Source of the DNA: Clostridium yunnanense
Lineage (GTDB): Bacteria > Bacillota > Clostridia > Clostridiales > Clostridiaceae
Assembly: GCF_016595795.1 (NCBI RefSeq)
Contig: NZ_JAENHN010000048.1
Coordinates: 186,001-250,000 of the forward strand
DNA length: 64,000 nt
Direction: 5' to 3'
Below the pieces are notes generated by a model, which saw nothing but the letters and a program-made list of their open reading frames with translations, made no database searches and had not been told where the DNA came from. The position numbers were made by a program, and so were the translations under genes. This document shows, in pieces, positions 56,191 through 64,000 of this stretch. Positions within the stretch are counted from its first letter, which is position 1. Every line of letters begins with the position of its first letter.

Positions 56191-57559
56191 TAATATATAT
56201 GAATTATTAAATTCATCTTCTTTTAACGAAGAAGAGTTTGGCAATATAGAAACGGACTTAACAGACCTAGAAATTAAACAATTAAAAAATAATTTCAGAA
56301 AAAATAATAAAGTTTTCAATAAGAAAAAGTTTATGTACATAGCAGCTTCACTAGCTATTTTCATAACAGTTGGAACTTTTACAGTTAAACCTGCTTTTGC
56401 ACAATCTTTTATAGAAAGTATACCAGTTATAGATTCTCTATATGAGAAATTAGGCTACTATAAAGAGTTCAAAGACTTTTCTAGTTATGTGGGCTTAAGC
56501 CAAGAAAAAGACGGATATAAATTCACTATAGATAAGCTCATGGCTGATGATGAAAATGTTATGGTTGCTATGAGGATTTATAAGCCTGGATTGAACACTG
56601 AAAAAAGTAAGGATGGTAAAAGCATAAATGATTTTATGATAACTCCATATCTACCAAATTCGTTCGAATTGTTTATGTCTGCTCATAATAATTCAAAAAT
56701 TATTGATGATAACACCCTCTTAGTAGTGACTACCTTTGAAACAGATCCTTCAAAAAAGCCGCCAAAAAGATTTGATCTCTCAATAGAAATTCATAATACT
56801 CTAGTCAATGACGTAAGTGTTAAATTTATTTTACCAGTTTCAAGAGAGAAAATAATAAAGGAAACCATAAGTAAAGAGAATGTAGGAAAGATTAGTCTAA
56901 GCGCCTCCGAGCAAATAATAATAGATAGAATAAAAATAAGCCCTTTAGGTACATCGATAAAATATACTCTACCAAAAGGTATATCAGATCCTAATGACTT
57001 TTCTTTTTACCTTTATGATGATAAAGGGCGAATATATAAAGATAGATCTTCTAGATCTATGGATGAACAAACCTATATATCAGACTACTTTCCTAATATA
57101 GAAAAGGATTTTAAAAAGCTGTATATAGTAGCATATAAAACTAACTTAGTTGATATCCAAAACGACTTAAGTAAAGCAAATAAGTATTCTGAGGAAATTT
57201 CTAAAAAGTATGATTTAAAAACGTTTCAAAATTTTAAATTAAATGATTTTGGAAATATAAATGTTAATAACATAGAGAGAATTTCTAATAATATAAAATT
57301 TTATATTGAATTAAATGATCCAAGGAACTTGCTAAAACAAAACTTCCCGATATGGCTTCAAAATAAAAACGATGAGTTTGATAACAGTATTTCTTTCGAC
57401 GACATTAGTTTTTATAAAAATCAAAATTCAGCTAATAATAATGATTATATTGTTGAGTTTAAAAACATCAATGAAAGTAAAGAGTATCTTTATGGTGTTT
57501 ACGCTCCATATTGTAATACATTAGTTCAAGGAGAACCACTAGAAGTTAACCTTAAATAA
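56183..57559 (+). CDS. DUF4179 membrane protein, putative anti-sigma factor
   Basis: A 458-residue protein from ATG 56183 (GGAGG 8 nt upstream), overlapping the sigma gene. It has a cytoplasmic N-terminus of about 48 residues with acidic helices that could bind sigma, a single membrane segment (KKFMYIAASLAIFITVGTFT), and a large extracellular DUF4179 region (PAFAQSFIESIPVIDSLYEK onward). The topology suits envelope sensing. The trigger is unknown. Confidence 0.85.
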   Translation: MNDNIYELLNSSSFNEEEFGNIETDLTDLEIKQLKNNFRKNNKVFNKKKFMYIAASLAIFITVGTFTVKPAFAQSFIESIPVIDSLYEKLGYYKEFKDFSSYVGLSQEKDGYKFTIDKLMADDENVMVAMRIYKPGLNTEKSKDGKSINDFMITPYLPNSFELFMSAHNNSKIIDDNTLLVVTTFETDPSKKPPKRFDLSIEIHNTLVNDVSVKFILPVSREKIIKETISKENVGKISLSASEQIIIDRIKISPLGTSIKYTLPKGISDPNDFSFYLYDDKGRIYKDRSSRSMDEQTYISDYFPNIEKDFKKLYIVAYKTNLVDIQNDLSKANKYSEEISKKYDLKTFQNFKLNDFGNINVNNIERISNNIKFYIELNDPRNLLKQNFPIWLQNKNDEFDNSISFDDISFYKNQNSANNNDYIVEFKNINESKEYLYGVYAPYCNTLVQGEPLEVNLK

Positions 57560-57566
57560 TCAAAAA

Positions 57567-57597
57567 AACCACTGAGAACATCTAATTCTCAGTGGTT
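57567..57597. terminator. Bidirectional terminator between the DUF4179 gene and lepB
   Basis: AACCACTGAGAA and TTCTCAGTGGTT form a 12-bp stem with T runs on both strands. Confidence 0.85.
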
Positions 57598-57603
57598 ATT
57601 TTG

Positions 57604-58194
57604 CTATTTTACAGAACTAATTTTGTCTAAAGGCCATATTCTTAGTCTTGCTTTTCCTTCAACTTGCTTTTTATCGATAAGACCAAAAGATCTACTGTCT
57701 ATGCTTACTTCCCTGTTATCCCCTAAAACAAACAATTTTCCTTCAGATACTTTTAAAGGAAAATTAATTCCTTCCGTTACTGTTGTACCTTGAGTATATG
57801 TTTCATTAAGTTTTTCTCCATTTACATATACATAACCATCTCTTAAATCTATCTCATCACCTGGAATACCTATAACTCTTTTAACTAGTCTAGTATTCTG
57901 TTGTTTTTTCTGAGTAACGTCATCTAAGAATATCTTAAAGTCTTCAAAAGAGTTCTCCTTACTCCTATTTTCTAAAAATATTATTATGTCACCTCTTTTA
58001 GGTTCAGTAAAACCATAGCTTACCTTATCTACAAGCAGTTCCTGCCCCTCGTGTAAAGTATTTTCCATGGACCTCTGTTGCACTTGAACCATAGCGAAAA
58101 CTTTTGTATCAAGTATTGTCACTAAAATTAATGCTCCAGCAATTGTGTAAATCCAACTCATTGCCTCTTTTAATATCTTCTTTTTTTCTATCAT
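57604..58194 (-). CDS. lepB: Signal peptidase I
   Basis: Cleaves signal peptides outside the membrane. From ATG 58194 (AGGAGG 4 nt upstream) the 196-residue protein has one N-terminal membrane helix (about 13-35). The catalytic Ser42 is in QQRSMENTL, Lys105 in RLVKRVIGIPGD, and the late VLGDNREVSIDSRSFGLI box is present. It is a single-gene unit. Several SPase I paralogs are common in Firmicutes, so the symbol is by family. Confidence 0.93.
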   Translation of the reverse strand: MIEKKKILKEAMSWIYTIAGALILVTILDTKVFAMVQVQQRSMENTLHEGQELLVDKVSYGFTEPKRGDIIIFLENRSKENSFEDFKIFLDDVTQKKQQNTRLVKRVIGIPGDEIDLRDGYVYVNGEKLNETYTQGTTVTEGINFPLKVSEGKLFVLGDNREVSIDSRSFGLIDKKQVEGKARLRIWPLDKISSVK

Positions 58195-58446
58195 GCTTCC
58201 TCCTATAACCATATTAATATTATAAATTAACTCTATCTATATAATATTACTTACACAATTTAAAAATCCTTCTAAACTTTATTAACTTATTAGATATATT
58301 TTGTAAATTTATTGCTAACTAATATAAATTCAACCTACCACCATAGCTAATAAATATATTTATTATTACATTAGGTTTATAATATGCTAAAACACTTCAC
58401 TTATACTTTTTACATCTCTTAAACTTAGTGTTTAATCACGATAAAA

Positions 58447-58477
58447 AAATCTAGATCTGAATTACAAACCTAGATTT
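58447..58477 (-). terminator. Terminator after the MATE gene
   Basis: AAATCTAG...CTAGATTT with a TTTTTTTAT tail on the minus strand. The rest of 58195-58525 is AT-rich with nothing I can name. Confidence 0.65.
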
Positions 58478-58525
58478 GTCTATAAAGTAAAAGCCTAAAT
58501 AATATACTTAATTTGCACTACTTAA

Positions 58526-59902
58526 TTATGCTTGCTGAACCATTCCCTTTTTTACAAATGCCATCGTCTCCCACTTCCTTGTTCTCCATCTCCAAAGCAT
58601 TAAAATTCCTCTGAACCACTCATCACAAGCGAAAGCTATCCACATCCCAGCAAGTCCTAAACCTAATTTTATGCCCAGCAGATACGATAAGGTTACGCTA
58701 ACTCCCCACATTGAGAATATACCCATGTACACAGGGAACTTAACATCTCCAGAAGCTCTTAAAGAGTTAATTACTACTAAATTAAAGGAACGTCCTGGTT
58801 CTAAAAACGCATCTATTATCAGAATCACTCCACCTACTGCTAATATTTTAGGATTAGAAGTAAATATTCCTAAGGCTTGATTTCTAAGTATGGCGAATAT
58901 AATTCCTATTCCAAAAGATATCTTCAAAGCCAGTTTTAGACTGTGAATACAGGTTTTATAAGCTTTATCATTTTCCTCAGCACCAACTAAGTGTCCTATA
59001 AGTATTTCAGTACCTTGCCCTATAGCTATTGAAAACAAATATGCAAACATTACAATATTTTGCACATAAGCTTTTGTAGTTAGTGCTTCATTTCCTAAGA
59101 AGTTGATAAAGTATGTTATAACAAGCTGAGATACATTGTATGAAAGCTGCTCTCCAGCAGTAGGAACCCCTATTTTTAAAAGGTCCTTTACTATTTTTGT
59201 AGGGAATGGTTTTAAATTTTTTAAGCTAAACCCTCTCTCAACATTTCTAAATACCACAAAAATCATTACAATAAGTGCAAGGAACTTACTAATATTTGTA
59301 GATATCGCAACCCCAGATACCCCTAACACAGGAACTCCAAAAGCACCAAATATAAATATATAATCTAACACAACATGTAATACGTTCATCCCTATGGTAA
59401 CATACATTGATATCTTTGTAAGTCCATGACTTCTAACTATAGCTGTGCAAGTCATCATCACAGCTTGCATGAATAGAAATCCGCCTACTATCTGTAGATA
59501 CTGCACTGCAAATTTCATAAGCTCTGGTCTAATGCCCATAGCACCCAATATACCATGAGCAGCAAAATACATTATTCCACTAAGTAAAAGTCCAAATAAT
59601 AGATTAATAATTAATGATACCGTAGCTACTTTTGAAGCCATCTTTTTGTTTCCAGCACCTAAGTTTTGAGCAATAAGTACTGAAGTACCTGTAGATAATA
59701 TTCCAAACATTATATTCATCATCGATATCAACTGATTGGATACTCCAACAGCCGCTACTGAATTATCAGAATATCTACTTAACATCAATGTGTCTACACT
59801 TCCTAGTAGCATAAACAGTAAGGTTTCTATAAAGATAGGCCATGTTAAGTTAAATACAGTTAGTTGCCTTTTCTCTTTCTTTTTATTTGTCAAAATACTC
59901 AT
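58526..59902 (-). CDS. MATE-family multidrug efflux transporter
   Basis: A roughly 458-residue, 12-helix membrane protein of the MATE (NorM/DinF) family, exporting cationic compounds by Na+ or H+ antiport. Conserved signatures include NLTWPIFIETLLFMLLGSVD near the start, VLIAQNLGAGNKKMAS in the first half, and IGQGTEILIGHLVGAEENDK in the second. I list ATG 59902, but it abuts GGAG; a TTG three codons on (59893) has better spacing. It follows a TrmB-type regulator by 22 nt, which likely controls it. Confidence 0.9.
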   Translation of the reverse strand: MSILTNKKKEKRQLTVFNLTWPIFIETLLFMLLGSVDTLMLSRYSDNSVAAVGVSNQLISMMNIMFGILSTGTSVLIAQNLGAGNKKMASKVATVSLIINLLFGLLLSGIMYFAAHGILGAMGIRPELMKFAVQYLQIVGGFLFMQAVMMTCTAIVRSHGLTKISMYVTIGMNVLHVVLDYIFIFGAFGVPVLGVSGVAISTNISKFLALIVMIFVVFRNVERGFSLKNLKPFPTKIVKDLLKIGVPTAGEQLSYNVSQLVITYFINFLGNEALTTKAYVQNIVMFAYLFSIAIGQGTEILIGHLVGAEENDKAYKTCIHSLKLALKISFGIGIIFAILRNQALGIFTSNPKILAVGGVILIIDAFLEPGRSFNLVVINSLRASGDVKFPVYMGIFSMWGVSVTLSYLLGIKLGLGLAGMWIAFACDEWFRGILMLWRWRTRKWETMAFVKKGMVQQA

Positions 59903-59924
59903 CTCCGATTTAATAATTATGTTG

Positions 59925-60731
59925 TTACTTATATTTATTGTCTCCACAAACTGACGATCCAAGTTCGAAACCACTATTGATTAATATATCTTTAGTAACC
60001 ATATTTTGATTATACTTATTCTTTAACTTCAAAAGATATATATCATGATGTATATGTTCTGCAACTATTGATACCATTAGTGAATTTTCTGTTATAGTTC
60101 CTAATATATCACCATCACGTGTTTCATTCGCTATAAGTGATTTTTTATTATCAACAATCATCATCCATCTCCTGCCATCATAAAACATACTCTTACTTTC
60201 ATGATGATAATATTCTACATCTAATCCACTTATGTCTAGGCTTTCAAAGGAAAACACTATTACTCTAACATTCTTCTTAATTAATTGCTTTATTTCTTGT
60301 TCAAATAACTTTAATTCAAAAGTAGTAGATATATATACTTCATTTTCAGTCTCTAATAGTAATCTTTTAGTAGTATCTATAAAATTCGAATACCCTTTCA
60401 TATTCCAATATTGATCATCCATTTTAAATTTATCAATATTACTTAAAGATTTCTCCAATATATCTATAGAATTTTGGTAGTTATTTTTTATATTATTTAT
60501 CAAGGTATCTGGTGACTGAGCTTTATATACAGTTGGCTCACCAGAAAGCATTAACACATTTCCTCTGTTATATAAGTTCTCTAGAGAACTGTATATTGAA
60601 CTTCTCGATATATTAAGTAATTTAGATATTTGAGAACCATTTAGCTCACCATTCTTAAGCAAACATATATAAACCTCAGCTTCTGTTTTTGTAAAATTAA
60701 AATCCTGTAATTTATTAATTAAGTCTTCCAT
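59925..60731 (-). CDS. TrmB-family transcriptional regulator
   Basis: A 268-residue protein with an N-terminal winged helix (about 5-70, FNFTKTEAEVYICLLKNGEL and NGSQISKLLNISRSSIYSSL), a coiled middle, and a C-terminal effector domain with PLD-like residues (TTFELKLFEQEI to SKSMFYDGRRWMMIVDN). AGGAGG precedes ATG. It forms a two-gene unit with the MATE pump and has a perfect palindrome in its promoter, so it probably regulates itself and the pump. The effector is unknown. Confidence 0.9.
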   Translation of the reverse strand: MEDLINKLQDFNFTKTEAEVYICLLKNGELNGSQISKLLNISRSSIYSSLENLYNRGNVLMLSGEPTVYKAQSPDTLINNIKNNYQNSIDILEKSLSNIDKFKMDDQYWNMKGYSNFIDTTKRLLLETENEVYISTTFELKLFEQEIKQLIKKNVRVIVFSFESLDISGLDVEYYHHESKSMFYDGRRWMMIVDNKKSLIANETRDGDILGTITENSLMVSIVAEHIHHDIYLLKLKNKYNQNMVTKDILINSGFELGSSVCGDNKYK

Positions 60732-60755
60732 TTATCCTCCTGATCACACTTCTTG

Positions 60756-60797
60756 TATGTTGTACTTATTGTACAACATAATTATTTTCTAAGTCAA
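60756..60797 (-). promoter_or_regulatory. Promoter of the trmB-MATE operon with perfect 25-bp operator
   Basis: The -35 TTGACT (60792-60797) and -10 TACAAT (60768-60773) are 18 bp apart. The dyad TATGTTGTAC-TTATT-GTACAACATA (60756-60780) has 10-bp perfect arms and covers the -10, a good site for autorepression. Confidence 0.78.
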
Positions 60798-60855
60798 ACA
60801 CTAATTTACTTGAATATATAATAATAGATTTTTAATCCTCTTATTCTTCAAATAA

Positions 60856-60902
60856 AAAAACCTCTTTAGGATAACTTTACAAATCATCCTAAAGAGGTTT
60901 TT
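60856..60902. terminator. Terminator after gapN
   Basis: AAAAACCTCTTTAGGAT and ATCCTAAAGAGGTTTTT form a ~17-bp stem with T runs on both strands. Confidence 0.88.
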
Positions 60903-60919
60903 ATCACTTACATTTATAA

Positions 60920-62380
60920 CTAATCAGCTAAATTTATAACTATAGCTTTTGGTCTGCTCATTGCTTCTATTGAATATCTTATACCTTGAGTTCCTATACC
61001 TGAAGATTTAACTCCTAGGAATGGGAAGTGGTCTGGTCCTCTTTCAGTCTTGTTATTGACTTGAACAGTACCAACTTCAAGTTTTGATGCTATATAGAAT
61101 GCAGCATTAATATCTTTTGTAAATACAGATGATTGCAATCCATACTCAGAAGCATTAGCTATCTTTATTGCAGCATCTCTATCACTAATTCTTATTATAG
61201 GAAGTACTGGTCCAAATGGCTCTTCCCATGCTAATCTCATATCTATTGTAACCCTATCATATAGTGTTGGATATATTAAGTTTCCTTCTCTATTTCCACC
61301 AATTATAAGTTTTGCACCTTTTTCTTCAGCTTCTCTCATAAGTTCTTCTACAAAATCAGCTGACTTAGTGTCTATTAAAGGAACAACATCAACTTGATCC
61401 TGTTCTAAAGGATTACCTACCTTTAAAGCTTCAATCTTTGTCTTAAGTTTAGATATCAATTCATCTGCAACTGATTCCATTACTAATATTCTCTTAACTG
61501 CTGTACATCTTTGACCTGAATATGAGTATGCTCCTGCTATTATATTTTTAACTGTAAGGTCTAAGTCTGCATCTTCTAAAACTATAGCTGCATCCTTTCC
61601 TCCAAGTTCCATAAGAAGTGGTTTCATTGCAGTTATTTGTGATATATGCTTACCAACCTCAGTACTTCCTGTGAAGTTTATAAAATCAACATGATCATGA
61701 GTAACTGCATAGTCACCTATTTCACTACCTCTTCCTGTAACTGTATTTAATACCCCTGCTGGAAGACCTGCTTCTTGGAAAGCTTTTGCTAGATATAAAG
61801 CTGAAATACTCCCTTGCGTAGCTGGTTTTAACACTACTGAATTACCTGCTACTACAGCTGGTGCTATCTTTGAGGCAGATAGATTTACAGGATAATTAAA
61901 TGGAGATATTGCAAGTATCACACCTAATGGTTCTCTAGTTACTACTGAAATTTTGCTTCTATTGAAGCCAGGGAATGGATCTGAAGGTATTGACTCACCT
62001 TCCATACTCTTAGCAGCATCTGCAGTAAATCTAATATAATCAGCAGTTCTTGTAACTTCTGAAACAGCACTCTTCTTATCTTTGGCAACTTCTCTCACCA
62101 TTATATTAGCTATTTCTTCTGCTTTTTTATCTAAAATATCTGCAGTTTTATAAAGAATATCTGCTCTTTCATTTAGTGGAACATTCCTCCAAGATAATTG
62201 AGCTTCGCTAGCATTTTGTATAGCAGCGTTTACTTCTTCTTTACTCATAGCCTGAATGCTTCCTACCAATGATTGATCAATTGGTGATTTTATATCTATT
62301 AATTTTTTTGTATTTGTTTCAATCCATTGACCATTTACAAGATTTTTATATACACTCTCATTACGTATATCGCTAAACAT
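60920..62380 (-). CDS. gapN: NADP-dependent non-phosphorylating glyceraldehyde-3-phosphate dehydrogenase
   Basis: Oxidises glyceraldehyde-3-phosphate to 3-phosphoglycerate while making NADPH. The 486-residue aldehyde dehydrogenase fold has Asn162 (SPFNYP), Glu258 (MELGGKDAA) and catalytic Cys292 (SGQRCTAVKR). The C-terminal RGPDHFPFLGVKSSGIGTQG, with Arg and His that bind the phosphate, is typical of GapN rather than other aldehyde dehydrogenases. It overlaps the upstream redoxin stop by 1 nt, so it is coupled with the thioredoxin reductase operon, supplying NADPH to it. Confidence 0.9.
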   Translation of the reverse strand: MFSDIRNESVYKNLVNGQWIETNTKKLIDIKSPIDQSLVGSIQAMSKEEVNAAIQNASEAQLSWRNVPLNERADILYKTADILDKKAEEIANIMVREVAKDKKSAVSEVTRTADYIRFTADAAKSMEGESIPSDPFPGFNRSKISVVTREPLGVILAISPFNYPVNLSASKIAPAVVAGNSVVLKPATQGSISALYLAKAFQEAGLPAGVLNTVTGRGSEIGDYAVTHDHVDFINFTGSTEVGKHISQITAMKPLLMELGGKDAAIVLEDADLDLTVKNIIAGAYSYSGQRCTAVKRILVMESVADELISKLKTKIEALKVGNPLEQDQVDVVPLIDTKSADFVEELMREAEEKGAKLIIGGNREGNLIYPTLYDRVTIDMRLAWEEPFGPVLPIIRISDRDAAIKIANASEYGLQSSVFTKDINAAFYIASKLEVGTVQVNNKTERGPDHFPFLGVKSSGIGTQGIRYSIEAMSRPKAIVINLAD

Positions 62381-62610
62381 TATTTTACCTCCAATGCTCT
62401 ATCTATTTTCTCTCTATCAAAACCCACTATTACTTCTCCGTTTATATCGATAACTGGCACTGATCTTTGACCAGATACAGCAAATACTTCTTCTCTAAAT
62501 TCATGTTCATCAGCTACATTTATCTCTGAGTATTCTACTCCTTTTATCTTAAAGTAGTCTTTTGCTTTAACACACCAAGGACACCATGATGTTGAATATA
62601 TTTTTACCAT
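62380..62610 (-). CDS. Glutaredoxin-like redox protein of the trxB-gapN operon
   Basis: A 76-residue thioredoxin-fold protein with CPWC (Cys10, Cys13), SVPVIDINGEVIVGFDREKI and no membrane segment. It is closely related to the redoxin at 53087-53314. It begins 1 nt after the trxB stop and ends at the gapN start. The likely path is NADPH to TrxB to this redoxin to target disulfides, because no glutathione genes are seen nearby. Confidence 0.9.
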   Translation of the reverse strand: MVKIYSTSWCPWCVKAKDYFKIKGVEYSEINVADEHEFREEVFAVSGQRSVPVIDINGEVIVGFDREKIDRALEVK

Positions 62611-62611
62611 A

Positions 62612-63553
62612 TTACTTACCTCTCTTTACTTCTAAAATATACTTTTCTGCATCAAGTGCAGCAATAGTTCCATCTGCTACTGCAGTTGTAATTTGTCTAA
62701 ATTGCTTTTCTCTCACATCACCAGCAGCATACACACCTTTTATGTTTGTTCTTGTATTTTCATCTGCTAATATATACCCTTGAGGAGTTAGATTTACATA
62801 GTCTTTGAAATGTCCAGTCTTAGGTTCTGTTCCTATATATCCAAAAACAGCTTCCATCTGGATCTCTTTTTCTTCTCCTGTATTTGTGTTCTTTATCTTA
62901 GCTTTCTCCATGAATTTTTCACCTGATACATCAACTAAGTCCCAGTTGTACATAACTTCTATCTTTGGATGGTGTAAAACTTCTTCAAGAGTTGCAGCTT
63001 CCCCTTTAAAATAGTCATATCTTCTTATCATTACTACCTTTGATGCAAACTTAGTAAGGAATAAAGCTTCTTCAAGAGCTGAATTTCCACCACCAACTAC
63101 TCCAATAACTTTTCCTTCATACATAGCTCCATCACAAACTGCACAGTAATGTATACCCTTACCAGAGAAACTCTCTTCACTTGGTATAGGAAGCTTTTTA
63201 GGAGTTGCCCCTGTTGCTATTATTACTGCTTTAGGCTTATATATATAACTAGTAGTTTCAACTATCTTTTCATTTTCAGAAAAATCTACTCTTTCTACTA
63301 AGTCAAATTCATCTATTTTAGCACCTAATTCAAGTGCCTGTTCTTGCATTAAATCTGCTAGTTTACTACCTTCAACTGTTTTAAATCCTGGATAGTTTTC
63401 TATGGAATAACTAGTTCTTACCTGGCCACCTACTATAGCATCTTCTAAAAGAACCATATCTAGTTTAGCTCTAGCTGCATAAATAGCCGCAGTTAATCCA
63501 GCAGGTCCTCCACCTATTATCATTAAATCAATTAGCTTTTCATTTTTCGCCAT
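62612..63553 (-). CDS. trxB: Thioredoxin reductase
   Basis: NADPH- (or ferredoxin-) dependent flavoprotein that reduces thioredoxin-like proteins. The 313 residues have the FAD motif GGGPAGLTAAIYAARA (14-29), the active CAVCDG (Cys137, Cys140), the NADPH-type GGGNSALEEALFL motif and the C-terminal GDVREKQFRQITTAVADG. GAGGG precedes ATG. First gene of the trxB-redoxin-gapN operon. Confidence 0.95.
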   Translation of the reverse strand: MAKNEKLIDLMIIGGGPAGLTAAIYAARAKLDMVLLEDAIVGGQVRTSYSIENYPGFKTVEGSKLADLMQEQALELGAKIDEFDLVERVDFSENEKIVETTSYIYKPKAVIIATGATPKKLPIPSEESFSGKGIHYCAVCDGAMYEGKVIGVVGGGNSALEEALFLTKFASKVVMIRRYDYFKGEAATLEEVLHHPKIEVMYNWDLVDVSGEKFMEKAKIKNTNTGEEKEIQMEAVFGYIGTEPKTGHFKDYVNLTPQGYILADENTRTNIKGVYAAGDVREKQFRQITTAVADGTIAALDAEKYILEVKRGK

Positions 63554-63594
63554 GTTTTTCCCTCTTTCCTAGTAATACTTCTGACAGTTTTAAT

Positions 63595-63609
63595 TACCCC
63601 CAAGGGGTA
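63595..63609. promoter_or_regulatory. CsoR/CstR-like operator before trxB
   Basis: TACCCC-CAA-GGGGTA, a G/C-tract dyad in an otherwise AT-rich region, lying just after the -10 of the trxB promoter. This G-tract pattern is typical of CsoR-family (copper, persulfide or related) repressor sites. Confidence 0.65.
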
Positions 63610-63620
63610 TCCTTAATATT

Positions 63621-63648
63621 ATTATAGCACTATAAACTCATTTTGCAA
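63621..63648 (-). promoter_or_regulatory. Promoter of the trxB-redoxin-gapN operon
   Basis: TTGCAA (63643-63648) and TATAAT (63621-63626) with 16-bp spacing on the minus strand. Confidence 0.65.
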
Positions 63649-63845
63649 CCTATTTTTACAAGATAATTATTATTAATTATCTACACCTCTTCTATCTTAT
63701 AGTTTTTTATTAATTATATTTATTATTCAAGTTTTTTTATTATAAGGTCCTTAGTTCACCTATTAAGTTATTCATACCTAAAGAGTATAGGCCCATGATT
63801 TTTGAACATGCATAACTTCTTATTTATATTTTTTCATATATGTGA

Positions 63846-63923
63846 TTATTCCATTATTAATTCAACCATAGATTTATACATTGGTGAAAGTTCTACAAAT
63901 CTGATATTATCAAAAACAATAAA
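63846..63923 (-). pseudogene. Possible C-terminal gene remnant
   Basis: A 25-codon stop-free stretch on the minus strand reads FIVFDNIRFVELSPMYKSMV then ELIME and stop, which looks like a protein C-terminus, but an in-frame stop lies just upstream and no start or binding site is present. It may be chance. The remaining bases from 63649 to 64000 show no other gene. Confidence 0.25.
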
Positions 63924-63949
63924 TTAATTGTGCATATATTAACTACAAT

Positions 63950-63969
63950 AAAAGAACCGTAGTTCTTTT
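63950..63969. terminator. Short hairpin near the window end
   Basis: AAAAGAAC-cgta-GTTCTTTT with short A/T runs. It may be the terminator of a gene beyond the window. Confidence 0.4.
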
Positions 63970-64000
63970 ATACATAAACTTTAATGCTTAAAGTCCATAT

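Overview
This is one 64 kb chromosomal window from a low-GC, spore-forming Firmicute, most likely Clostridium sensu stricto. The evidence is the strong AT bias, spore genes (cwlD, sigH), zinc-ribbon forms of S4, S14 and L36, a two-subunit Fe-S fumarase, gapN, a Pro T-box, and a gene order close to Bacillus/Clostridium in disA-radA, mrnC-rlmB-rae1-sigH and the S10-spc-alpha cluster. I saw no CRISPR array, insertion sequence, prophage or rRNA operon.

Layout. 1-10.6 kb is a mixed region: the 5' part of a class I ribonucleotide reductase gene behind two NrdR boxes, an ArsC/Spx-like protein, a decayed histidine-kinase tail, an ABC exporter pair, galE, a YitT membrane protein, Fe-S fumarase, a DUF3048-like lipoprotein and cwlD. 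10.6-31.3 kb is the ribosomal super-cluster, transcribed on the minus strand from rpsJ through secY-adk-map-infA-rpoA-rplQ, then the ECF transporter core ecfA1-ecfA2-ecfT, truA and rplM-rpsI. Internal promoters and structured leaders sit before rpsJ, rpsM, ecfA1 and rplM. 31.8-50.4 kb, also minus strand, carries tuf, tRNA-Thr, sigH, rae1, rlmB, thyX, mrnC, a class B PBP, proBA, cysS, T-box-controlled proS, ispD, a PIN/TRAM protein, disA and radA. 50.7-64 kb is accessory: nagB-nagR, two small glutaredoxin-like proteins, a degenerate rhomboid, a CBS protein, an ECF-type sigma factor with a DUF4179 partner, signal peptidase, a TrmB-controlled MATE pump, and a trxB-grx-gapN redox operon.

The most notable structural point is the direct sigH-tRNA-Thr-tuf-rpsJ junction. 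Clostridia usually carry about 20 kb of essential genes there (rpmG-secE-nusG-rplKAJL-rpoBC-rpsLG-fusA), flanked by two near-identical tuf genes. Here there is one tuf and no such block, which suggests tuf x tuf recombination, relocation, or an assembly collapse. Other points of interest are CsoR/CstR-like operators at thiol-redox genes, a possible attenuator leader before the alpha operon, several regulatory dyads, and small genes under 60 codons. No wholly new multi-gene system is evident; the best candidates for new biology are these RNA leaders and redox operators.

Nearly all product calls come from reading protein motifs by eye. Start codons were adjusted where a Shine-Dalgarno sequence clearly favours an internal or non-ATG start.
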